A stretch of DNA of 64,000 nt from UBA5543 sp964464965 (GTDB lineage: Bacteria > Bacteroidota > Bacteroidia > Chitinophagales > Chitinophagaceae): positions 186,001 to 250,000 of the forward strand of contig CAYXHM010000004.1 of the NCBI GenBank assembly GCA_964464965.1, read 5' to 3'. The notes beneath the pieces were generated by a model. That model was not told where the DNA came from, made no database searches, and saw nothing but the letters and a program-made list of their open reading frames with translations. The position numbers were made by a program, and so were the translations under genes. Positions 7,561 to 15,000 of the stretch are shown piece by piece (the first letter of the stretch is position 1; every line of letters begins with the position of its first letter).

Positions 7561-9030
7561 CTAGCGACTATAGTTAGGCGCTTCTTTGGTTATTACTATA
7601 TCGTGCGGGTGGCTTTCTGCCATACTTGCCGATGTAATGCGGATGAACTGCGCATCGTTCTGCAGGGTTTTGATGTCTTTAGCACCGCAGTAGCCCATAC
7701 CTGCCCGCAGGCCGCCTACAAATTGCTGTACTATCTCATTCAGAGTGCCTTTATACGGTACACGTCCAACGATCCCTTCCGGTACCAGCTTCTTAATATC
7801 CGCCTCGTTGTCCTGGAAGTAACGGTCTTTAGAGCCTTCCTGCATGGCCTCTACGCTACCCATGCCGCGATACGATTTAAACTTACGCCCCTCGTAGATG
7901 ATGGTTTCACCAGGGCTTTCTTCAGTACCTGCAAATATAGAGCCCGCCATTACGGCTGTGGCACCAGCGGCTATGGCCTTCACCATATCTCCCGTGTAGC
8001 GTATGCCACCATCTGCTATGATGGCTACATTCGTCCTTTTCAGGGCGGTTGCAGCTTCCATTACGGCTGTAAGTTGTGGTGCGCCTGCGCCTGTTACCAC
8101 GCGCGTAGTACAGATAGAGCCGGGGCCTACGCCTACCTTTACCGCATCTGCGCCTGCATCGGCCAGTGCTTTGGCACCTGCTGCTGTGGCTATATTACCT
8201 GCTATTATGGGTAGTTTTTTAAAAGATTTCTTTACCAGTCTCACCATATCTATCACACCCTTAGAGTGCCCGTGTGCGCTGTCCAGTGTTATTATATCTA
8301 CACCTGCGGCTACCAGGGCTTCTACACGTTGCAGTGTATCTGCGGTGATACCTACTGCAGCACCTGCCAGCAGGCGGCCTGTTTTGTCTTTAGCGGCGTT
8401 GGGGTGGCTTTTCAGGTGCATGATATCGCGGAATGTGATGAGCCCCATCAGCTTGCCCGCTTTATCTACTATCAGTAGTTTTTCAATTTTATATTGCTCC
8501 AGTATATTCTCTGCCTTGGCCATGCTGGTGCCTATGGCAGCGGTTACCAGGTTCTCCTTGGTCATAATCTCGCCAACGGTCTTGCGCATGTTCTTTTCAA
8601 AACGCAGGTCGCGGTTGGTGAGTATGCCTACCAGTTTATTGCCTTTTTCTACTATGGGGATACCGCCTATTTTGTTGTCACGCATCAGCTTCACGGCATC
8701 GGCAACGGTGGCAGATGGCGCCAGTGTTATGGGGTCTGTTATCAGCCCGCTTTCGCTACGTTTTACTTTGCGCACCTGCTCTGCCTGGCGTTCTATGCTC
8801 ATGTTCTTGTGCAGTATGCCTATACCGCCTTCGCGTGCCAATGCTATAGCCAAGGTTGCCTCTGTAACAGTGTCCATTGCGGCGGACATCATAGGAACGT
8901 TCAGCGTAATGTCTTTTGTCAGTTGGGTTACAATGCTCACCTCGCGTGGGAGTACCTCTGAATAAGCAGGGGCGAGCAGTACGTCATCGAAAGTAAGGCC
9001 TTCGCCGTAGAATTTGGATTTTGCAGCCAT
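7561..9030 (-). CDS. guaB: Inosine-5'-monophosphate dehydrogenase
   Basis: GuaB oxidises IMP to XMP with NAD+, the committed step to GMP. The start is ATG 9030 (MAAKSKFYGEGLTFDDVLLAP), 489 residues; the TTG at 9036 is disfavoured. Two CBS domains interrupt the barrel at about 95-210. The catalytic loop GSICTTRVVTGAG carries the active-site Cys. GGIRYTGDMVKA and SYRGMGSVEAM bind phosphate/IMP, and the mobile flap ends with EGIVGRVPYKG. Monocistronic, with a clear terminator. A TATCTTTG box lies only 3 nt before the ATG, suggesting a leaderless message. Family assignment is certain. Confidence 0.97.
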   Translation of the reverse strand: MAAKSKFYGEGLTFDDVLLAPAYSEVLPREVSIVTQLTKDITLNVPMMSAAMDTVTEATLAIALAREGGIGILHKNMSIERQAEQVRKVKRSESGLITDPITLAPSATVADAVKLMRDNKIGGIPIVEKGNKLVGILTNRDLRFEKNMRKTVGEIMTKENLVTAAIGTSMAKAENILEQYKIEKLLIVDKAGKLMGLITFRDIMHLKSHPNAAKDKTGRLLAGAAVGITADTLQRVEALVAAGVDIITLDSAHGHSKGVIDMVRLVKKSFKKLPIIAGNIATAAGAKALADAGADAVKVGVGPGSICTTRVVTGAGAPQLTAVMEAATALKRTNVAIIADGGIRYTGDMVKAIAAGATAVMAGSIFAGTEESPGETIIYEGRKFKSYRGMGSVEAMQEGSKDRYFQDNEADIKKLVPEGIVGRVPYKGTLNEIVQQFVGGLRAGMGYCGAKDIKTLQNDAQFIRITSASMAESHPHDIVITKEAPNYSR

Positions 9031-9033
9031 GTG

Positions 9034-9041
9034 CAAAGATA
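9034..9041 (-). promoter_or_regulatory. TAnnTTTG box abutting the guaB start
   Basis: TATCTTTG (minus strand) ends at 9034 and the ATG begins at 9030. Normal box-to-start spacing would place the transcript start on or next to the A of ATG. No -33 TTG at consensus spacing. Confidence 0.45.
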
Positions 9042-9133
9042 TAACGGCGAATTGAAAAATGAAAAATCAGTTTTAGAAATACCGCAATAGATTTATTTAG
9101 CTGTACTTTAGTAGGGTAAAAACAAGCCTGACA

Positions 9134-10441
9134 ATGATGTTTGACCCCAAGCTGGCATTTGCCCCAAGAGAAGCACAAAAAGCCCACCAGTACGATGCTT
9201 TACAGCAATTGCTGGTGTATATGAAGGAGCGTTCACCCTTCTACCAAAGATTGTTTAAGCAACATAATATTGATATAAATAATATCCGTTCTGCAGAGGA
9301 TATTGTGTTCTTACCCACCACCAGCAAGAGCGATATGCAGGAGCATAACTGGGATTTCCTGTGCGTGGAGGATAAATACATAAAGGAATATACTGCCACA
9401 TCCGGCACTATGGGAAGACCCGTAACCATAGCCCTGACAGAAAATGACCTGCAACGCCTGGCGTATAACGAGCAGCAATCTTTCCTGTGTGCAGACGGCC
9501 GGCCGGAAGATATATACCAACTGATGCTGACACTGGACAGGCAGTTTATGGCGGGCATAGCCTACTACCAGGGCATAAGAAAACTGGGTGCAGCTTTAGT
9601 TCGTACAGGGCCAGGGCTGCCATCGTTGCAATGGGATACCATACAGCGCCTGCAAAGCAACAGTATAGTTACTGTGCCGTCCTTTATGCTGAAGATGATA
9701 GAATACGCACACGAGCAGCAGATAGACCTGAAGAAGTCGCCCGTAAAAAAGGCTATATGCATAGGGGAGAGCATACGCACAACAGACTTTGAACTGAACG
9801 CCCTGGGCCAAAAGATATACAGCGAATGGCCCGTACACTTGTATAATACCTACGCCTGTACAGAAATGCAGACCGCCTTTACCGAATGTAACGCAGGGGT
9901 GGGGGGCCACGAGCAGCCGGACCTGGTAATTATGGAGATACTGGATGATAATGGCAAGCCCTTACCGGCAGGACAGTTTGGTGAGGTAGCTATTACCACG
10001 CTGGGTGTAGAGGGTATGCCACTGCTGCGCTACCGCACGGGCGATATATGCAGCTATTATGATACCAAATGCTATTGCGGAAGAACCTCGCGCAGGCTAT
10101 CGCCGGTACTGGGACGTAAGCAGCAGATGATAAAATATAAAGGCACCACGATATACCCTCCGGCCATATTCGAGATACTGAACAACATCAGTTATGTGCG
10201 CGAGTACGTTGTGGAAACATTTACCAATGAGCTGGGTACAGACGAACTGAAACTGCACATACACACACCACTGCCTATAGATGATTGCGAAGCAAAACTG
10301 AAACCGGAACTGCAAAGCAAACTGCGTGTAGCACCCCTGCTGCATTTCCATTCGGCGGCATCTATACAGCATATGCAATTCCCCGAGGGTAGCCGCAAAC
10401 AACTGAAGTTTGTAGATAACAGGGAAAATAAACTTTTGTAG
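9134..10441 (+). CDS. Phenylacetate-CoA ligase-like AMP-forming enzyme
   Basis: The 435-residue protein belongs to the PaaK branch of the acyl-adenylating enzymes: N-terminal helices with SPFYQRLFK, the adenylation P-loop as TATSGTMGRPV, the aromatic/AMP motif NTYACTEMQTAF, and LLRYRTGDIC with the binding Asp. A short C-terminal lid domain follows. PaaK activates an aryl acid to its CoA thioester via an acyl-AMP. There is no phenylacetate degradation cluster here, so the substrate is unknown; some Bacteroidota homologues activate other aryl or fatty acids. DUF1697 follows 4 nt after the stop, so they are co-transcribed. ATG 9134 and 9137 are both possible starts. Confidence 0.85.
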   Translation: MMFDPKLAFAPREAQKAHQYDALQQLLVYMKERSPFYQRLFKQHNIDINNIRSAEDIVFLPTTSKSDMQEHNWDFLCVEDKYIKEYTATSGTMGRPVTIALTENDLQRLAYNEQQSFLCADGRPEDIYQLMLTLDRQFMAGIAYYQGIRKLGAALVRTGPGLPSLQWDTIQRLQSNSIVTVPSFMLKMIEYAHEQQIDLKKSPVKKAICIGESIRTTDFELNALGQKIYSEWPVHLYNTYACTEMQTAFTECNAGVGGHEQPDLVIMEILDDNGKPLPAGQFGEVAITTLGVEGMPLLRYRTGDICSYYDTKCYCGRTSRRLSPVLGRKQQMIKYKGTTIYPPAIFEILNNISYVREYVVETFTNELGTDELKLHIHTPLPIDDCEAKLKPELQSKLRVAPLLHFHSAASIQHMQFPEGSRKQLKFVDNRENKLL

Positions 10442-10445
10442 GAGT

Positions 10446-10985
10446 ATGGCAAAATACATAGCATTTCACAGGGCAATAAACGTATCTGGCACCAAGCTGA
10501 TAAAGATGGCGCACCTGAAAGAGTTGTTTGCGGAAATGGGTTTTAAAAACGTGGCTAACTACATACAAAGTGGCAATATGTTTTTTGAAGCACCAAAGAC
10601 CACTAACGAAGCATTATCTAAGAAGATAGAAAAGCACCTGAAGGCAGCACTGGGTTTTGAAGTGGAAACCATGGTACGTACTGTTGAAGAACTGGCAGCT
10701 ATAGAAAAAAACGACCCGTATGGTAAAATACCCGATGATGGTAATGCGGTAGTATATGTAGGTTTCATGTCAGAAACTCCGGCAAAAGATAAACAGGAAT
10801 TGCTGCAGACTTTTAATAACGAAGTAGATGAATGCACTATAAAAGGCACGGAGATATACGTACTACGCTACCGTGACAGGGGCAAAGAGAAGTTTGACAA
10901 TAAACTGATAGAAAAGAAGCTGGGCGTAATATGCACCATGCGCAACAGGAAGACCGTTCACAAACTGCTGGAGTTGTATGGATAG
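10446..10985 (+). CDS. DUF1697 domain protein
   Basis: The 179-residue protein opens with the family signature YIAFHRAINVSGTKLIKMAHLKE... and has NYIQSGNMFFEA and ELLQTFNNEVDE. DUF1697 proteins are small cytosolic proteins of unknown function found across bacteria. It starts 4 nt after the PaaK-like gene, indicating co-transcription. No catalytic residues are recognisable. Family assignment is firm, function unknown. Confidence 0.88.
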   Translation: MAKYIAFHRAINVSGTKLIKMAHLKELFAEMGFKNVANYIQSGNMFFEAPKTTNEALSKKIEKHLKAALGFEVETMVRTVEELAAIEKNDPYGKIPDDGNAVVYVGFMSETPAKDKQELLQTFNNEVDECTIKGTEIYVLRYRDRGKEKFDNKLIEKKLGVICTMRNRKTVHKLLELYG

Positions 10986-11011
10986 AATTTTGTAATTTTA
11001 TATAAGTAAAA

Positions 11012-11248
11012 ATGAGTGCGATGAACGTACAATATATATCAGATGCGAAGGGAATGACGACAGGGGTGTTTATCCCGATAGAGGAGTGGAATGCTTTAGT
11101 GGATAAGTATAAAGGAATAGAATCTGAAATAGATGTTCCTGAATGGCATAAGGCAATTGTGGCTGAAAGAATGGAAGAGTATAAACGAAATCCGGGTCTT
11201 GCGCAGGATTTTGATGAGGCTATGGACGAAATTGAGAAAGGTTTGTAA
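11012..11248 (+). CDS. Putative antitoxin of a type II toxin-antitoxin pair
   Basis: The 78-residue acidic protein begins MNVQYISDAKGMTTGVFIPI (second Met), a pattern common in Bacteroidota antitoxins that precede ParE/RelE toxins. The C-terminal half is helical and acidic (AQDFDEAMDEIEKGL), as expected for the toxin-wrapping region. Its stop codon overlaps the toxin start (TAATG), the classic translationally coupled arrangement. It should neutralise the toxin and repress the operon. No ribbon-helix-helix motif is obvious, so the DNA-binding class is uncertain. Confidence 0.7.
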   Translation: MSAMNVQYISDAKGMTTGVFIPIEEWNALVDKYKGIESEIDVPEWHKAIVAERMEEYKRNPGLAQDFDEAMDEIEKGL

Positions 11249-11532
11249 TGTATAAAATACGTATACTACTTGCTGCAAGGCAAGATATTACAGATACTGC
11301 AAGATGGTATAATGATCAATTATATGGGTTAGGTAGAAAATTTATCCAGAGTGTTAGAAAGAAAATTGAAATAATTCGTAATAATCCTGATGTATATTCA
11401 ATAAAGTACGGTAATATAAGAGCGGTAAGAGTAGGTGTATTTCCTTATCTCATACATTATACTGTAGAGAAGAAAACTAAAGAAGTTATTATATCAGCTG
11501 TACAACATACAAGCCGCCAGCCAATTACCTGA
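11248..11532 (+). CDS. ParE/RelE-superfamily toxin
   Basis: The 94-residue basic protein starts YKIRILLAARQDITDTARWY, continues with LGRKFIQSVRKKIEIIRNNP, and ends with the beta-hairpin RAVRVGVFPYLIHYTVEK. This is the ParE/plasmid-stabilisation fold; it lacks the combined catalytic set of canonical RelE RNases, so ParE-type gyrase poisoning is the more likely activity. Start overlaps the antitoxin stop by one base. The module is more AT-rich than its neighbours, which is consistent with a mobile origin. Confidence 0.82.
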   Translation: MYKIRILLAARQDITDTARWYNDQLYGLGRKFIQSVRKKIEIIRNNPDVYSIKYGNIRAVRVGVFPYLIHYTVEKKTKEVIISAVQHTSRQPIT

Positions 11533-11533
11533 T

Positions 11534-11920
11534 ATGAAGCCTAGTATTCTCAAATGGATTGTCATCATCCTCGCAACGCTCAACTTCGGGTACATGTGTT
11601 ATGATGGATCGCGCGGGCTGATACAGGGAGACTATGTACGCCCTGAAACGGGAGAACACGCAGGTCAGTTAGGGCCATGGGTAAATGTTGTTACTGGTAT
11701 AGGCATAGAGCCTGAATCTACACTTATGAAATCCATCTTCCTGGTGTGGGGTGGTGCAGGACTGATACTCATGGTGTGTTATGCCATGGAGATACGCAAG
11801 TCTGGCAAAGTGTTGATGGTGTTCAATATAGCATCGCTATGGTACCTTGTTGCTGGAACGTTAAGTTCTGCCATACAGGTAATATTGTTATTAATTCTTC
11901 GTTCAAGGAATAGGGGTTAA
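11534..11920 (+). CDS. Small membrane protein of unknown function
   Basis: The 128-residue protein has an N-terminal membrane helix (WIVIILATLNFGYMCYDG), an extracytoplasmic loop containing YVRPETGEHAGQLGPW, and two or three further helices in the second half. I do not recognise the family. It starts 1 nt after the toxin stop codon, so it may be read from the same transcript, but nothing in its sequence links it to the toxin-antitoxin pair. The hairpin at 11958 closes this transcript. Confidence 0.65.
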   Translation: MKPSILKWIVIILATLNFGYMCYDGSRGLIQGDYVRPETGEHAGQLGPWVNVVTGIGIEPESTLMKSIFLVWGGAGLILMVCYAMEIRKSGKVLMVFNIASLWYLVAGTLSSAIQVILLLILRSRNRG

Positions 11921-11957
11921 CACTTTCCCTGTTGTCATATATAGGTAAACTCCTGTA

Positions 11958-11996
11958 GTATATACATCAACTGTTTGTATATACAGCGTTTTTTAC
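11958..11996 (+). terminator. Probable terminator after the toxin-antitoxin/membrane protein unit
   Basis: GTATATAC (11958-11965) pairs with GTATATAC (11977-11984), followed by agcgTTTTTTA. The stem is AT-rich, so the strength is uncertain. Confidence 0.55.
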
Positions 11997-12042
11997 GTAT
12001 CATGAGGGTTCTTTATTTTTTTTTACATTTTTAACGAAAGCA

Positions 12043-13020
12043 ATGCAATTTGTCAATTTTCTACCCTGGTTCATACCCGGGGGAATCATCTTTATTACAA
12101 TTGAAGTCATCATAAGCATAAGGCACGATAAGGGGTTATATGAGTGGAAGGATACCGCAGCAAGTGCGGGGGTGGGCATAGGCGCTGTTCTTATGCAGAT
12201 ACTTACCAAGGCAGGCACATTAGCTTTACTTTATTTCCTGTTTAACCTGTTTCAGCCTGTACGCAATGCCCTGGGGTACGACTGGCTGGGCACAGCATGG
12301 TATATATGGGCCTTAGCTATCCTGGGCGATGACCTTTGTTTTTACTGGCACCACAGGTTTGCCCATACCATCAGGATATTATGGGCGGCACATATTCCGC
12401 ATCATTCATCAGAGTATTTCAACTTTGGTACTTCATTCCGCAATAGCTGGACCATCTTCTTCTTTAAGCCCATCTACTGGTTGTGGATGCCTATTGTAGG
12501 GTTTCACCCTGTAATGATACTTACGGCAATGACCATCAATTCCCTGTACCAGTTTTGCCTGCACTCGGTACCGGTACCACACCTGGGCTGGTTCGAGAAG
12601 GTATTTAACACACCACAACTGCACCAGATACACCACAGCCAGAACATGGCCTATATGGATAAAAACTATGGAGGAATATTCATATTCTGGGATAAACTGT
12701 TCGGCACTTTTCACGATGGTCGTGACGGGCAGAAACGTTACTTTGGTGTTACCAAACCACCGGAATCTTACAATCCGATAAAGATAATTACACACGAGTA
12801 TGAGAATATAGTGGCTGATGTACGGCAGGCAAAGACTTTAAAAGACAAACTGAACTATATTTTCAATGCACCCGGCTGGAGCCCTGACAAATCATCGCTG
12901 ACGGTGAAGGAAATGATGAAGCTGATGAAAGAGAATGAAGAGTGGGCCACAGAAATGCAGAAGAAGCAATTTGGCTATGTAGAAGGCAATGAGGATATGA
13001 AGAAGGAACTGGTGTCTTAA
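12043..13020 (+). CDS. Sterol desaturase / fatty acid hydroxylase family protein
   Basis: The 325-residue membrane enzyme carries the three His clusters that bind a diiron centre: HHRFAH, HIPHHSSEYFN and HQIHHSQN. About four transmembrane segments precede and separate them. Family members hydroxylate or desaturate sterols, sphingolipids, alkylglycerols or carotenoids. No sterol or carotenoid genes are nearby, so the substrate is open. The C-terminal 80 residues are soluble and charged. It has its own upstream gap of 120 bp and a terminator at 13051. Confidence 0.88.
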   Translation: MQFVNFLPWFIPGGIIFITIEVIISIRHDKGLYEWKDTAASAGVGIGAVLMQILTKAGTLALLYFLFNLFQPVRNALGYDWLGTAWYIWALAILGDDLCFYWHHRFAHTIRILWAAHIPHHSSEYFNFGTSFRNSWTIFFFKPIYWLWMPIVGFHPVMILTAMTINSLYQFCLHSVPVPHLGWFEKVFNTPQLHQIHHSQNMAYMDKNYGGIFIFWDKLFGTFHDGRDGQKRYFGVTKPPESYNPIKIITHEYENIVADVRQAKTLKDKLNYIFNAPGWSPDKSSLTVKEMMKLMKENEEWATEMQKKQFGYVEGNEDMKKELVS

Positions 13021-13050
13021 CCCCTGCAAATAAATAAGCATACATAACAA

Positions 13051-13077
13051 AGCGCCGGTAAGTATATTACCGGCGCT
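13051..13077. terminator. Bidirectional hairpin between converging genes
   Basis: Perfect 11-bp stem AGCGCCGGTAA (13051-13061) / TTACCGGCGCT (13067-13077) with a 5-nt loop, placed between the desaturase-family gene and the minus-strand lipoprotein gene. U-tracts are weak on both sides. Confidence 0.65.
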
Positions 13078-13102
13078 AATTATGTGTAGTAGTGGTATAA
13101 AA

Positions 13103-13375
13103 TTATTTCTCGTAGTCGTCTTCTATCCTGCAGTAGTGATAAACTATAGATGGACGTAAGAGATACGTTTCTTCAGTTTCATAATATTTGCAGGCATCTT
13201 CAGCATCATCTTTTGTGCCTTTTATAGTGTGATGGGTGTTCACTGTTTTTACGGTGTCTTTAGTATCGTTAGGTACAGTCTTCACATCGCACACACAATC
13301 GTGAGATTTATAGCAGGATGACAATGCCAATACCGCCAGGGCGACTACCGCAGATATAGTAAAGTTATTTTTCAT
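13103..13375 (-). CDS. Small lipoprotein of unknown function
   Basis: The 90-residue protein has a lipoprotein signal peptide ending in the lipobox LSSC at about residues 18-21. The mature part is short, acidic and contains four more Cys (CVCD, ACKYY, YHYC), which could form disulfides in the periplasm. No family is recognised. It lies alone, facing the desaturase-family gene, 50 bp downstream of the phosphohexomutase gene in the same direction. Confidence 0.65.
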   Translation of the reverse strand: MKNNFTISAVVALAVLALSSCYKSHDCVCDVKTVPNDTKDTVKTVNTHHTIKGTKDDAEDACKYYETEETYLLRPSIVYHYCRIEDDYEK

Positions 13376-13425
13376 GAATTCTTATTTATCGTCTAAAAAT
13401 AAGTTTAGTAATTGAAAAAAGCAAA

Positions 13426-14829
13426 CTACAATATAGCTGCTTTTACACTTTCCAGTATATCTGCCGTTTCTGCTTTGCTATTGCCCTCTGCATATACACG
13501 CAGCAGCGGCTCTGTGCCCGATGCGCGTAACATAACCCAGCCGCCGTTATCCAGGTGGTATTTCACGCCATCTGTCTTTTCGGTACGGTTAAAGGTGTAT
13601 TTGCCAAACTGTGTATAGCCATCTGCCCCTGCCTTTGTGATAATTGCTTCTTTGATACTGTTATCAATAGTCAGGTCGTTACGGTCGTATACAAAAGCAC
13701 CTATTACTTCATATACTTCTTCGCAGAGTTGTTTCAGGGTCTTGCCCGTTTCCGTCATAAACTGGTATATCAGCAATCCGTCATAAATGCCATCACGTTC
13801 CGGTATATGGCCTTTTACCGCTATACCACCGCTTTCTTCACCACCTACCAGCACGTCTTCATTCACCATTATTTCGCTTATATACTTAAAACCTATCGGC
13901 GTTACCTCTACAGGAAGGCCATATGCCTCGCACATTCTTTTTACGCGGTCTGTCACAGAGAAGGCTATAGCAACCTTGCCTGTCATGTTTTTATATTTGT
14001 GCAGGTAGTGTATCAGTATCAACAGTATGTGGTGTGCATCTACAAAGTTTCCTTCCTCATCGTATAGCCCTATACGGTCTGCATCTCCGTCTGTAGCCAA
14101 GCCTATTTTCAGCTCGGGCGTAGTAGCCATGGTATGCGACAGCTCCTGCAGGTTTTTGTCGATAGGCTCAGGCGCCTGCCCATGAAAGCCGGGGTTATGG
14201 TCGCAGTGCAGCAGTGTGGCATTGGGCAGCAGCCTGCGTATCACATTCTGGCCTGCACCATACATGGCATCATAAGCCATTTTGAACGGGGATTTGTTCA
14301 ATGCTTCAAAGTCAAAATGCTCCTGCAGATAGGTTACATACATATCTTCAAGTTCCACATACTCAAGCATGCCTTTTGCTTCCCAGCTTGCCAGCGATTG
14401 GCCGGGTATTTCTACCTCTGCAGGTATCAATGCTTCTACTTCAGCTATATGTTTAGGGCTGGTTGGGCCGCCATGCGGGCCTTTCAGCTTGAAACCATTA
14501 TATGTTGGCGGGTTGTGCGATGCTGTAATGACAACACCCTGGTCTGTACCCAGTTTTAATACACCGAAAGACAGCATTGGCGTGCTTATATAACCTTTGG
14601 CCAGTATAACTTTTACTCCATTGGCGCAAAGTACGTCAGCAACTGTTTCTGTAAACATCGGGCCGCCAAAACGGCAATCGTGGCCGACAACTACTTTAGG
14701 CGAAGCATTTTTCTGTTTCAGCCAGTCTGCCAGTGCTTTAGATACGCGGGCTACGTTATATACGGTAAAATCCTTTGCTATAATGGCCCTCCAGCCGTCT
14801 GTGCCAAATTTTATTGTTTCGGTCGTCAT
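13426..14829 (-). CDS. Phosphoglucomutase/phosphomannomutase family protein
   Basis: The 467-residue alpha-D-phosphohexomutase interconverts hexose 6- and 1-phosphates through a phosphoserine. The active-site loop is TASHNPPTYNG with Ser about 104. The Mg2+ loop is TDGDADR, the sugar-specificity loop is GGEESGG, and the phosphate-binding loop is RASGTEPLLRVYAE. All four domains are complete. The GEES motif fits glucose/mannose phosphate substrates, but PGM and PMM activities cannot be separated by sequence. A TATTTTTG promoter box lies at 14882-14875. It would supply sugar nucleotides for envelope glycans. Confidence 0.92.
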   Translation of the reverse strand: MTTETIKFGTDGWRAIIAKDFTVYNVARVSKALADWLKQKNASPKVVVGHDCRFGGPMFTETVADVLCANGVKVILAKGYISTPMLSFGVLKLGTDQGVVITASHNPPTYNGFKLKGPHGGPTSPKHIAEVEALIPAEVEIPGQSLASWEAKGMLEYVELEDMYVTYLQEHFDFEALNKSPFKMAYDAMYGAGQNVIRRLLPNATLLHCDHNPGFHGQAPEPIDKNLQELSHTMATTPELKIGLATDGDADRIGLYDEEGNFVDAHHILLILIHYLHKYKNMTGKVAIAFSVTDRVKRMCEAYGLPVEVTPIGFKYISEIMVNEDVLVGGEESGGIAVKGHIPERDGIYDGLLIYQFMTETGKTLKQLCEEVYEVIGAFVYDRNDLTIDNSIKEAIITKAGADGYTQFGKYTFNRTEKTDGVKYHLDNGGWVMLRASGTEPLLRVYAEGNSKAETADILESVKAAIL

Positions 14830-14874
14830 ATTAATAAATAAGGTTGAAATATATTTAATGCTATACTAACGGCG

Positions 14875-14882
14875 CAAAAATA
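14875..14882 (-). promoter_or_regulatory. -7 element for the phosphohexomutase gene
   Basis: TATTTTTG on the minus strand, exact TAnnTTTG match 46 bp before the ATG. Confidence 0.5.
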
Positions 14883-14954
14883 GGAAAATATAATTCTGCA
14901 CGAGGATAGATGTATTGTTCTCAGTAAAATGCATATTGAGACACCATCTAAAAT

Positions 14955-14986
14955 TGAGAGAGCGCCTTTTAAAAGGCGCTCTCTCA
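14955..14986 (-). terminator. Perfect 32-nt palindrome terminating the PhoD operon
   Basis: The two 16-nt halves (14955-14970 and 14971-14986) are exact reverse complements (TGAGAGAGCGCCTTTT and its complement), 15 bp after the phoD stop on the minus strand and followed there by ATTTTAG. It functions as a hairpin terminator with an A/U-rich top. Confidence 0.75.
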
Positions 14987-15000
14987 GCAAAACATGAGAT

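Noticed and set aside
8003..8965. Long + strand frame opposite guaB
   Set aside because: Antisense shadow of guaB; composition is Ser/Ala/Thr-rich without any domain.
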